From positions 9,238,001 to 9,302,000 of the forward strand of contig NZ_CP053452.2 in NCBI RefSeq assembly GCF_013128195.2: 64,000 nt of DNA. Reading direction: 5' to 3'. Every line of letters begins with the position of its first letter. Within the stretch, counting starts at the first letter, position 1. The notes beneath the pieces are model-generated. The model was given only the letters and a program-made list of their open reading frames with translations, was not told where the DNA came from and ran no database searches. This document shows, piece by piece, positions 1-10,372 of the stretch. The position numbers were made by a program, and so were the translations under genes. Source of the stretch: Frigoriglobus tundricola (GTDB lineage: Bacteria > Planctomycetota > Planctomycetia > Gemmatales > Gemmataceae).

Positions 1-1
1 C

Positions 2-205
2 GGTGATGTCAGGGCCGGGACCGCCTTCGGCGTCCAGTGGAGCGGTCAAGATGTTTATCTCGGACACGATCGTTCCCCGGTGCGGAAGTACTCTTACGAG
101 TTGGTAAGCAGGGTGCGAGCCGACGCCGACGCGGGGGCGCGTGAGCCGGTCGAGAATCAGCCTGCTTATGCCGATATTTCGGACGACTGTTCGGGCGAAG
201 TCTGA
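2..205 (+). CDS. 3' end of an unidentified gene (5' partial)
   Basis: An open frame enters from the left edge and ends at a TGA at 203-205, giving 67 residues. The composition looks protein-like: an aromatic and basic stretch (RKYSYELVSRVRADADAG) followed by an acidic tail ending in DDCSGEV. I do not recognise a family. In DNA this GC-rich a 200-base open frame can occur by chance, so this is only a plausible gene end. Confidence 0.35.
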   Translation, partial: GDVRAGTAFGVQWSGQDVYLGHDRSPVRKYSYELVSRVRADADAGAREPVENQPAYADISDDCSGEV

Positions 206-614
206 AGATTCAGCCGAGCCCAATGTCGAGTCATGCCGGACAGGAAAAGAAGAATTTCGAACGGCCGTCGGATGCCGCACCCGTCCCAACTCTCAACTAC
301 GATTACCCCCCGCGCGGGTTCGCCTTTGCGCGAGTGGGTGAGTTCCCCTGCTCGCCGCCGCTTCGCGTAACGTGACGGAGCAGGTGGCCACAGTTTTTTG
401 ACAGATTTGGGGGACCGGGCCGAACGTTCGGTTCGGCAAAGTCGGCCACTCCCTCTGTGAGTTGGACCCTTCCATTTGGAGTCGGTGGTGGGTCACTCGC
501 GGAGAGTGACCGACTTTGGGAGTCCGCACAAATTGTTACACCCGACCCCGGCTTGGTGCTGAGGCACACCGCGGCCAATGGCCGCCCCACCCCTTGTGCG
601 TACACTGACTCGAT
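206..614. other. non-coding stretch upstream of the B12 riboswitch
   Basis: No convincing gene is seen. Short open frames here are the random kind expected in GC-rich DNA. Positions 419-445 hold a motif that recurs in altered form at 51317-51346, next to a dead transposase. A run of T at 394-399 lies nearby. The promoter for the riboswitch transcript should lie in this stretch, but I see no clear -35/-10 pair. Confidence 0.4.
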
Positions 615-795
615 GCCGACAGGTTCGCCCCATAGAGACGGGCGCGATCAAAAAGGGAAGCCGGTGAGAATCCGGCGCAGGGCCGCTGCTGTATTCGGTC
701 AGAGGTCCGGGCACGTTCCGCCACTGTGACCCGCGTCACGGGAAGGCCGCCCGGATCTCGTTACGAGCCGTAAGCCAGAAGACCTGCCTGTCGGC
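615..795 (+). promoter_or_regulatory. cobalamin riboswitch
   Basis: The order of conserved B12-element blocks is present: a GGGAAgccGGTGaGAatCC-type block near 655-675, the GCCGCTGCTGT block near 682, the GCCACTGTGACC block near 719, the GGGAAGGCC block near 740, and the B12 box AGCCAGAAGACCTGCC near 772-787. Outer arms GCCGACAGGT (615-624) and ACCTGCCTGTCGGC (782-795) close the P1 stem. It lies directly upstream of a membrane protein and a B12-binding protein, so it should repress them when adenosylcobalamin is plentiful. The B12-box spacing is typical of AdoCbl-type aptamers. Confidence 0.93.
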
Positions 796-928
796 CGTGT
801 TCGGTGCCTCGGACCCGGGCGGCCGGATCGACAGGTTTCGTGGGTGCGCGCGTGCGCACGCCCTGTCCGTCCGCTCCCGGCCACCCGCAGGCACTCCGTT
901 CGCCCGTTCCGGCGAAAGAGAGTGGCCC

Positions 929-1492
929 ATGTCGCGTGACGGTTCCTCGGCTCCATCCGGATCCGACTTCAGCCCGCGGTTCGTCGTACTCGCTGCGATG
1001 ATCGTGAGCGCTGCAGTTTTCCGCATCGTTCCTCACCCGCCGAACTTCACGCCCGTGGGGGCGATGGCCCTGTTCGGCGGCGCGTGCCTCGCGGACCGCC
1101 GACTCGCTCTGCTGTTCCCGCTCGCAGTCCTGTTCCTGAGCGACCTCGTTCTCGGTCTCCACGTCCTGATCCCGGTCGTTTACGGGAGCTTCGCACTGAA
1201 CGCCCTGATGGGCCGGTGGCTGCGGTCCCGACGCACGATCGTAAACACGGCCGCCGTCACGCTGGTCGGGGCGGTCCAGTTCTTTGTGGTGACCAACTTC
1301 GCGTTCTGGTGGCTGTTTTACCCGCACACGGCGGAGGGCCTCGCGGAGTGTTACCTCGCTGCCGTGCCGTACTTCCGGAACACGCTGTTGGGCGACGCCG
1401 TGTTCGCGACGGTGCTGTTCGGCGGGCTGGCCCTCGCGGAGCGCGGGTTCCCGCGGCTCCGGGAACCGGCCCCGTCCCGGGTCGCGGCTTGA
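929..1492 (+). CDS. DUF6580-family membrane protein, putative B12-linked transporter component
   Basis: A 187-residue hydrophobic protein of about five membrane segments, starting near residue 15 (FVVLAAMIVSAAVFRIVP), with the conserved PPNFTPVGAMALFGGA loop after the first helix and small acidic or aromatic loops later (NFAFWWLFYP). This matches the DUF6580 putative transport family. The ATG at 929 is chosen because the upstream in-frame extension (from 797) is Arg/Pro-rich and runs into the riboswitch, and because a purine-rich GGCGAAAGAGAG stretch precedes it. It is the first gene behind the cobalamin riboswitch and is followed 25 bases later by a B12-binding protein. A role as the membrane part of a corrinoid uptake route, similar in size to ECF S-components, is an inference from context. 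Confidence 0.8.
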   Translation: MSRDGSSAPSGSDFSPRFVVLAAMIVSAAVFRIVPHPPNFTPVGAMALFGGACLADRRLALLFPLAVLFLSDLVLGLHVLIPVVYGSFALNALMGRWLRSRRTIVNTAAVTLVGAVQFFVVTNFAFWWLFYPHTAEGLAECYLAAVPYFRNTLLGDAVFATVLFGGLALAERGFPRLREPAPSRVAA

Positions 1493-1517
1493 ACCTCTAC
1501 CCCGCCGAGGGTGATTC

Positions 1518-2462
1518 ATGCGGATCGTGTCCCTGCTCCCGAGCGCAACCGAGATCGTCTGTGCATTGGGTCTGGGGGAGAACCTTGTGGGCGTCACCCA
1601 CGAGTGCGACTTCCCGCCCTTTGTGACCGACCTTCCCCGGGTGACGCGCACGTTGATCCCGCACGACGCCACCAGTCGCGAGATCGATGCCCTGGTGCGC
1701 GAACGATTGAAGACACAACGCGCCCTGTACACTCTGGACATGCCGACCCTGGAGCGGTTGGCCCCCGAGCTGATCGTGACCCAGGCGTTGTGCGATGTCT
1801 GCGCCGTAGCCGAGGCCGAGGTCACGGCTGCCGCCTGTTCCCTTCCGGGGCGGCCAACGGTCATCAACCTCGAACCGATGTCTCTCGGGGACGTGCTCGA
1901 TACCCTCGTGGCCGTTGGCACTGCCGCGGGCGTGCCCGATCGGGCCGAAGCGGTCGTCACCGACTTGCGGCGGCGCGTCGGCGCTGTCGCGACTCGTTCC
2001 GAACGCGCCGCCGACCGTCCCCGCGTTGTTCTGCTGGAGTGGCTCGACCCGCCGTTCTCCTGCGGTCACTGGTCGCCCGAACTGGTCCGACTCGCCGGCG
2101 GGGACGAGGTACTCGGACGCGCGGGGCACCCGTCCCGAACGCTCAGCTGGGAAGAGGTCGTCGCCGCCCGCCCCGACGTTCTGGTTATCGCGTGTTGTGG
2201 GTTCTCTCTGGAGCGGACTCTGGATGATCTGCCGGGCCTCGTCGCGCGTCCCGGATGGGCCGAATTACCTGCGGTACGATCGGGCCGCGTATTCATCACC
2301 GACGGCAACGCTTACTTCAGCCGACCGGGACCGCGGTTGGTGGACAGCCTGGAAATCCTCGCCCACGCTCTCCACCCAGACCTTCACGCGCTCCCGCCGG
2401 GACGGCCCGCCGCTTTGCGCTGGGTGCCCAACGAGGGACTCGTAGGCGAGGCTGTGGCGTGA
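1518..2462 (+). CDS. btuF: BtuF-like cobalamin-binding protein
   Basis: A 314-residue protein of the class III periplasmic-binding fold used for B12 and iron-siderophores. The N-terminus MRIVSLLPSATEIVCALG is the usual first strand/helix, followed by VGVTHECDFPP, the LIVTQALCDVCAV segment, and PGPRLVDSLEILA near the C-terminus. There is no signal peptide, as in many members of the cobalamin-binding branch of this family, so either export is atypical or the protein acts inside the cell. A purine-rich GAGGGTGA ribosome-binding site precedes the ATG. It sits in the riboswitch-controlled operon and overlaps the next gene by four bases (GTGA), indicating coupled translation. Confidence 0.88.
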   Translation: MRIVSLLPSATEIVCALGLGENLVGVTHECDFPPFVTDLPRVTRTLIPHDATSREIDALVRERLKTQRALYTLDMPTLERLAPELIVTQALCDVCAVAEAEVTAAACSLPGRPTVINLEPMSLGDVLDTLVAVGTAAGVPDRAEAVVTDLRRRVGAVATRSERAADRPRVVLLEWLDPPFSCGHWSPELVRLAGGDEVLGRAGHPSRTLSWEEVVAARPDVLVIACCGFSLERTLDDLPGLVARPGWAELPAVRSGRVFITDGNAYFSRPGPRLVDSLEILAHALHPDLHALPPGRPAALRWVPNEGLVGEAVA

Positions 2463-3145
2463 GGAAACCGAAAGTGCTGCTGTCGTGGAGTTCGGGCAAG
2501 GATTCGGCGTGGGCGTTGCACGTCCTGCGCCAGCGCGGTGAGGTCGAGGTGGTCGGTCTGGTGACGACCATCAACGAGGCGTTCGATCGCGTGGCGATGC
2601 ATGGGGTGCGGGCCGAACTGGTCGAAGCCCAGGCCCGCGCCGCCGAACTGCCGCTCTGGCGTGTTCCCCTGCCCTGGCCCTGCTCGAATGACGACTACGA
2701 AAACAGGATGCGGGCCTTGATCGAGACGGCCCGTGCAGCCGGTGTGACCGCGTTCGCGTTCGGCGACCTCTTTCTGGCTGACATCCGGGCGTACCGTGAG
2801 CGACAACTCGCTGGGACCGGCCTGGAACCATTGTTCCCGGTCTGGGGGACGCCGGACGACACTCCTTCTCTGGCCCGCGCGATGATCGGCGCGGGGTTCC
2901 GCGCAACGCTGGCGTGCGTCGATCCCCGTCAGTTGTCGCCGACGTTCGCCGGCCGCGAGTTCGACATGGACCTGCTTGCCGACCTACCGCCCGGCGTCGA
3001 TCCGTGCGGCGAGCGGGGCGAGTTTCACACCTTCTGCCACGTCGGTCCGATCTTCACCACTCCCGTCGAAGTGCGACGCGGCGACGTGGTCGAGCGGGAC
3101 GGGTTCTGGTTCGCAGACCTGCTTCCTGAGCCGGGATCGCACTGA
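2459..3145 (+). CDS. PP-loop ATP-binding protein, diphthine--ammonia ligase (Dph6) domain family
   Basis: A 228-residue adenine-nucleotide alpha-hydrolase-like protein. The PP-loop LLSWSSGKDS lies at about residues 6-15 and the family's C-terminal signature CGERGEFHTFCHVGP near residue 185. The start is a GTG at 2459 overlapping the stop of the B12-binding gene; a longer in-frame extension to 2255 lies wholly inside that gene and is rejected. In archaea and eukaryotes the domain amidates diphthine on EF2, but bacteria lack diphthamide, so the substrate here must differ. Its place in a B12-riboswitch operon suggests a role in corrinoid handling, for example ATP-dependent amidation of an incomplete corrinoid side chain; this is inference. 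Confidence 0.85.
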   Translation: MRKPKVLLSWSSGKDSAWALHVLRQRGEVEVVGLVTTINEAFDRVAMHGVRAELVEAQARAAELPLWRVPLPWPCSNDDYENRMRALIETARAAGVTAFAFGDLFLADIRAYRERQLAGTGLEPLFPVWGTPDDTPSLARAMIGAGFRATLACVDPRQLSPTFAGREFDMDLLADLPPGVDPCGERGEFHTFCHVGPIFTTPVEVRRGDVVERDGFWFADLLPEPGSH

Positions 3146-3249
3146 TGGCCGATCGATGGTCTTCCATCGATTCGCTCGGCGGTGGGGCGAACCAGAGCGA
3201 AACAATGATCGGGCCGCGGCACTGCGTCGCAGGAAGTGTACTCCTCCGC

Positions 3250-5040
3250 TCAGCAGTCCATAAACACTCGTAGTCGCGGCCCGAACCGACGGGCAAGCTC
3301 GGTCTGTATCTCCGACGAGCCCGAGCCGATCACCACATCGCGGAGTCGTGGAAAGGCTTGTCGATCGGCGAGGAGCAGCCAACTGCTTGCCTGATTGGAG
3401 CCCCCGGTCGATTCTCGATCCCATTCCGACCAGGTGTGAAGGCTGCGGAGGTTCCGAAGATACGGACTCGCGATCATCGCTTCCACACTCGCCCGCGACA
3501 GCTCATTGAATGCGAAATCGAGGTGCTGCAACCCGATTAGCGCCGGACACTCCGCGAGCGCGCTCACAGCCTCCGGCGAACGACAGATCCCCGACACCCG
3601 TAACCGGCCCAGGCGCGGGGTGAGGTGCGGTGAGTTGAACAACTGTACGGCCGCCCCAGGTGCGGTCGCGTTGAAGCTATCGTTCAGGCTGAGTTCGGTC
3701 AGGTGTTCGAGCCCCGGCCACGCCGCCAGCCGTTCCACCAGGTCCGTGTCCGGACTCAGCGACAGCGACCGCAGTTGAGGAAACCCCTCCAACGAGCGGT
3801 CGAACAGCGGAGCGCAGCTCTGGTGGTACAGGCCGATCGCCAGTTCACGGAGGTCGCCGAACCAGGCCGCGCCAACCAGTTCGTCCCAAAAGCCAGCGGC
3901 TGCCAGGTTGTAATATCCGGGGCTCTGGACGTGAAAAGCTGTGGGTTTGAGATGCGCCGAGCGAAAAAACGCCCGCCAGATGGGTCGATGGGTTTCCGGG
4001 TCGCGAACCCGATTGTCGTCCGAACCGACCAGCCTGATCCGCTCGAGCCGCCCCCACCCGGGATGGTCGATAACGCCGGTCAGGTGTCGGCCGTATGGGA
4101 TGGATAGATCCTGAAGCGCGGGGAGTACGTCGGGATTGAGCAGTTCCGAAAGTACCTCGGAACTCGATAGGTCGGTTGTAGGACCGCCGAACGAGAGGGT
4201 CCGCAGACGGCGGAAGCGGCGAGACCGTGTCAGATGGACCAGCGCTTCGGGAACGACATAGCACCCGTCGAACCGTAGAGACTGGAGTGCGGACGCGAAG
4301 GCGGCACCCGCGAGTTCGCTTAGCACCGGCTCCCAACTTCCACTGTGTCCGTGGTAGTCGTAGAGGTTCGAGAGGTCGAGGTGCTGGAGGCCCCGAAGGT
4401 GCCCGGCGACGCAGAACTTTTGCCACGTTTTCAGATCAATGTCGTCGCGACCGCTGCGCGTGCCACCGAACAGGCTCAGTTCCCGCAACCCCTTGAGTGC
4501 GGTAGCGCGGGCGAGTTCACTCAGCCAACTGTTCGTGTGGATCTGGCCGCCGAACATGGCCTCGGCCTGTTCGCCCGGTCTGCACCCCGCGGCGTCGATC
4601 GCGCGTAAGCAACGCGAATGCGGTTGGGTCAGGACATCCCGGACGGCCCCTGGTTCGAGGGACTCGCCGGCACCATCCACGAACGCAACCCGCCAGATCG
4701 GATGATCCCGGAACAGCGACTCGCCCGCCGCGCAGTACGGCTCGGGGCGAATCGCGACTTCATCGAGCATCCCCCGCCGGAACTCCCAGCGGACGAGCCG
4801 CTCCGACCACTCGCCGAGCCACTCGGCTTCGTGTTCAGCGAGCAATTGAAGCTGACGAACGTGAAGTTCGGGGTAACGAGCCGATGCCGGATCGAGCCGA
4901 GCAAGTTCGCACTGCACGCGCACGAATTCGCCCCGGGCGGACTCGCCGCTCTCGTCGTACCAGTCCGCAAGAACCAACCGCGGGGTGTCGTCCTCCGGGT
5001 GCTCCCGAATCGCCTCGATCAGCGCTTGACGGTCGGACAT
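3250..5040 (-). CDS. TIGR02996-domain protein with leucine-rich-like repeats
   Basis: A 596-residue protein. Its first ~45 residues carry the planctomycete repeat-companion domain (TIGR02996), seen as ALIEAIREHPEDDTPRLVL followed by ADWYDESGE and RGEFVRVQCELARL. The remainder holds degenerate leucine-rich repeats (LRELSLFGG, LQHLDLSNL, LRTLSFGG, LTELSLNDS, LQHLDFAFNELS). Such proteins are abundant in Gemmata, and their function is unknown, presumably protein-protein interaction. No signal peptide or membrane segment is seen, so it is probably cytoplasmic. The ATG at 5040 is chosen because the domain begins there; the 29-residue upstream extension is low-complexity. It stands alone, convergent with the B12 operon (about 100 bases between stops). 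Confidence 0.85.
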   Translation of the reverse strand: MSDRQALIEAIREHPEDDTPRLVLADWYDESGESARGEFVRVQCELARLDPASARYPELHVRQLQLLAEHEAEWLGEWSERLVRWEFRRGMLDEVAIRPEPYCAAGESLFRDHPIWRVAFVDGAGESLEPGAVRDVLTQPHSRCLRAIDAAGCRPGEQAEAMFGGQIHTNSWLSELARATALKGLRELSLFGGTRSGRDDIDLKTWQKFCVAGHLRGLQHLDLSNLYDYHGHSGSWEPVLSELAGAAFASALQSLRFDGCYVVPEALVHLTRSRRFRRLRTLSFGGPTTDLSSSEVLSELLNPDVLPALQDLSIPYGRHLTGVIDHPGWGRLERIRLVGSDDNRVRDPETHRPIWRAFFRSAHLKPTAFHVQSPGYYNLAAAGFWDELVGAAWFGDLRELAIGLYHQSCAPLFDRSLEGFPQLRSLSLSPDTDLVERLAAWPGLEHLTELSLNDSFNATAPGAAVQLFNSPHLTPRLGRLRVSGICRSPEAVSALAECPALIGLQHLDFAFNELSRASVEAMIASPYLRNLRSLHTWSEWDRESTGGSNQASSWLLLADRQAFPRLRDVVIGSGSSEIQTELARRFGPRLRVFMDC

Positions 5041-5195
5041 GGGCGCCCCGTAACGGCTTCGGTCGTTGTTAGCCCCGGGCCAAGCTCCTTGGCCGCGGCC
5101 CGCGCGCACGTCCCGAGCGACGCGCACCGCACTTCAGTCGAGATTTGTTCGTGGTAGAATAGTGTCTGCGCCGGTCCCGAAGCAACGGAGGAGAC

Positions 5196-5406
5196 ATGCC
5201 CGAGCTGACCCTTGAAGCCCTGGCCAAGCGATTGGAGGCGATCGAAAAAGGAACTCGCTGAACTCAAACGTCCAGCCCCCAAGCAGGACTGGCGAAGAGT
5301 CATCGGTCTCTCTGAGGAGAACGAGTTCACGCGCCAGGTACAGGTCGAGATCGAAGCGAACAGTGAAGCCGAACGGCGGGCCGCACTGAAGGAGCATCCC
5401 GAGTGA
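5196..5406 (+). pseudogene. antitoxin of a VapBC-type pair, frameshifted
   Basis: The ATG at 5196 has a good ribosome-binding site (GGAGGAG at 5187-5193) and begins MPELTLEALAKRLEAIE, then stops after four more residues. Removing one A from the AAAAA run at about 5249-5253 restores a frame continuing KELAELKRPAPKQDWRRVIG and EENEFTRQVQVEIE to a stop at 5404-5406. The product would be about 69 residues, of the coiled-coil/DWRRVIG antitoxin type common in planctomycetes and cyanobacteria. The last base triplet overlaps the toxin GTG (GTGA). A TAGAAT box at 5155-5160 could be the -10 of the operon. A homopolymer indel may be a real mutation, phase variation or an assembly error. Confidence 0.7.
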
Positions 5407-5860
5407 TCCTCCTCGATACAGACCACGTATCCGTCTTACGGTTACCCGATAGTGACCGCCGCACCCGGCTCTTGGCGCGTCTCGCACTGGCTACGGACGA
5501 ACGGATCGCCATTCCCGTGATCGTGGCCGAGGAAACGATGCGCGGGTGGCTTTCTGCGATCGCCAAGGAGCGGCACGTAAACCGGCAGGTTTATGCCTAC
5601 CGAGAGTTGGGCAGTATGTTCCAGTTCTTTGCCGCCTTCGAGATCGCGTTATTCGATAGCGCGGCCGCCGATCAGTTCGAGCGGTTCGGCCGCATCCAAA
5701 TCGGGCGATGGACAAGAAGATCGCGGCCATTACTGTCGTCAACAACGCCCTGCTACTCACCGCCAACCGCCGCGACTACGAGCTGATTCCCGATCTCCGT
5801 TTCGAGAACTGGATGGACGCGCCGCCCGCGACCGGTGACAACACCTCGGCGAACCGGTGA
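5403..5860 (+). pseudogene. PIN-domain (VapC-type) toxin, frameshifted
   Basis: Starting at the GTG at 5403, the frame encodes MILLDTDHVSVLRL, a typical PIN-domain start with its first catalytic Asp. It continues through IPVIVAEETMRGWL with the conserved Glu to FERFGRIQIG, about residue 101. There the frame is lost: the family motif IGTMDxKIAAI requires one more base near 5705. The downstream frame from 5708 then reads MDKKIAAITVVNNALLLTAN and RRDYELIPDLRFENW to a stop at 5858-5860. The reconstructed product is about 152 residues, slightly longer than usual for VapC. As written, the protein loses its second acidic cluster and should be inactive. Confidence 0.75.
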
Positions 5861-5893
5861 CCCCCGACCCGCCAAGGCGTCCTCAACCCGACT

Positions 5894-8552
<2,659 letters not shown>

Positions 8553-8709
8553 GCGCCCCTCGCCCGGCCACCGCGATCGTCGCCACGCGACAGCCGTTTA
8601 CCGTTCGATCCGAATCCACGTCGCATATTTCATCGGCTCGGGCCGCGGTAAACTTTAACGGATTCATCGGTCGTGCCGGTTTTGCGAGTCGCGCCGCCAG
8701 TAACCGGCT

Positions 8710-8738
8710 TTGGAACCGGGGCGCCGCCGCGATATAAG
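8710..8738 (+). promoter_or_regulatory. candidate sigma-70 promoter for the 478-aa gene
   Basis: TTGGAA (8710-8715), a 17-base spacer and TATAAG (8733-8738), about 41 bases upstream of the ATG at 8780. Matches are 4/6 and 5/6 to consensus. Confidence 0.45.
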
Positions 8739-8779
8739 TTAAGGGAAACGAAACAACGCGAGCAAGTTGGGAAGGTGCG

Positions 8780-10216
8780 ATGGAACCCATCGAACTGCGC
8801 GACCTGGACGCCGCCCGGCGGTACATTCTCGAAGGGCTGTGGCTCCAGCGCGCGGTCAAGCCGACGGCCAAAACCGTCCGCCCGGCGCTCGAGTGGGCTA
8901 TGGAGATCGCCTCCGGCGGGCACCCGCTCCCGCCGATCGGGTTCGTCGCGGACGTCGGCCACGTCGCCTTCGGGGTGGACGCGGACCAGCGGATGAAGGA
9001 GCCGGTCCCGGTCGCCGGCTGGCCCCCGGCGCTCGGCCGCAGCTACGAGGACCACGTCCTCGGCAAGCTCTACTCCGACTGGACGTTCGAGCGCGCCGGC
9101 GACGCCGTCCGCAAGTACAAGCCCGCCGACCAGCGGCGCGGGCTGGCGTACATCGTCAACCAGATCCGCGAGCGGGCCGGCATCCCCGGCGTGCTGCTCC
9201 CCCCGGCGAGCATCCGCGCGCTCCAGACCGCCAACCCCGACGACGTCCTCCAGGCCGGCCTGGAGAGGCTCGTGCGCGACGGCCCGTCCGCCCTGCTCGT
9301 GCAGATCTACGAGGCCCTCGTTTCCGCCGGCCGGCGCATGGCCGAGGTCCTCGGTCAGGAGGACATTCTCGCGCTGGAACAGGGCACCGCCCTCGCCGAC
9401 ATGGGGCAGTACGTCGCCCACCGGCAGATCCTCCAGACGACGGCGAAGCTCGAGTCCAAGCTCCCGGCCCGGCCGGTCAAGCCGCTCGTCGGTCGGAAGG
9501 AGGTGCCCACGCGGGTGCTGGACGAGGACCAGTACCCCATCGGGGGGTACACGTCCATTTCCACGCGGGGGTCGATCGAGAGCCTCTTGCACTCGCAGTT
9601 GGCGTACATGGAGCCGGAGAGCCCGGACCTCTTCGACATGAAGTTCGTTCGGGACGAGCTGTTCTACTACTCCCGCGACGAGAACCAGTTCCTCCGCCGC
9701 CGCCGGGCCTTCGTGTTCGTCCTGTTCCCGGACCTCATCGCCGGCCGGTTCAAGGACGCCGATCTGCCGTGCCAGCGCATCGTCCTCGTCCAGTCCGCGG
9801 TCCTGGCCCTGGTCCGCAAACTGACCGAATGGTTGAGTACCGACGCGATCCGGTTCGAGGTGCTGTTCGTCCAGGACGGGGGCAAGACGCCCCTCGCGGA
9901 GGAGGCGGCACTGCTGAAACTGCTGCTCCGCGAGCCGATCGAGCGCGGGGACGGCGAGGTGACCGAGGTGCCGAACCGGGACGCCGTGGCGGCGCACCTG
10001 AACCGGCTCGCGCGAACGGCCCAGGTTCACTGTCTGGCCGTCGCCACGGAGCCGCTCGGGATGGAGATGGAAAACGTCATCGTTACGGAACTGGTCGTCA
10101 GCGGCCCGCGCCCGGAGATCGGTGGCGGTGACGGGGTCGTTGCGGAACTCGAGGGGGAAGACGCCTTCGACGTGTGGCAGGAAACGGTTCTACGGGTTCT
10201 GCAACTGTGGGTCTAA
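8780..10216 (+). CDS. 478-residue protein of unknown function
   Basis: A soluble protein without signal peptide or membrane helices. It has a mostly helical first half (residues 1-240). A central block is well conserved in appearance: GGYTSISTRGSIESLLHSQL, then AYMEPESPDLFDMKFVRDEL and YYSRDENQFLRRRRAFVFVL. The C-terminal part (FEVLFVQDGGKTPLAEEAAL, then HLNRLARTAQVHCLAVATEP) alternates strand and helix like a Rossmann or vWA-type domain. The central block resembles what I recall from vWA/MoxR- or FtsH-associated 'ternary system' proteins, but I cannot confirm that. It is followed 156 bases downstream by an ABC-2 permease on the same strand. I do not assign a function. Confidence 0.75.
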   Translation: MEPIELRDLDAARRYILEGLWLQRAVKPTAKTVRPALEWAMEIASGGHPLPPIGFVADVGHVAFGVDADQRMKEPVPVAGWPPALGRSYEDHVLGKLYSDWTFERAGDAVRKYKPADQRRGLAYIVNQIRERAGIPGVLLPPASIRALQTANPDDVLQAGLERLVRDGPSALLVQIYEALVSAGRRMAEVLGQEDILALEQGTALADMGQYVAHRQILQTTAKLESKLPARPVKPLVGRKEVPTRVLDEDQYPIGGYTSISTRGSIESLLHSQLAYMEPESPDLFDMKFVRDELFYYSRDENQFLRRRRAFVFVLFPDLIAGRFKDADLPCQRIVLVQSAVLALVRKLTEWLSTDAIRFEVLFVQDGGKTPLAEEAALLKLLLREPIERGDGEVTEVPNRDAVAAHLNRLARTAQVHCLAVATEPLGMEMENVIVTELVVSGPRPEIGGGDGVVAELEGEDAFDVWQETVLRVLQLWV

Positions 10217-10372
10217 AGAAGCGCGGAACTCGGAGCCCGGAACCCGGAACGAAGACCGGAGCCGTCTTCGATTTTCGTTCCGCGTTCCGCTCGCGAGCGG
10301 CGAACCACCGTGCGGCGTGCGGCGTATGGCGGGTAACAGTACGATTCGCGCCGACCCAACGGGTCCTTCCGC

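Noticed and set aside
2255-2458. N-terminal extension of the PP-loop protein
   Set aside because: Lies entirely inside the BtuF gene in another frame. The GTG at 2459, overlapping the BtuF stop, fits the PP-loop position.
5212-5406. 64-codon ORF starting at the ATG at 5212 as the true antitoxin
   Set aside because: Its first residues (MKPWPSDWRRS) are out of the family frame. The ATG at 5196 with GGAGGAG and an A-run indel explains the conserved antitoxin better.
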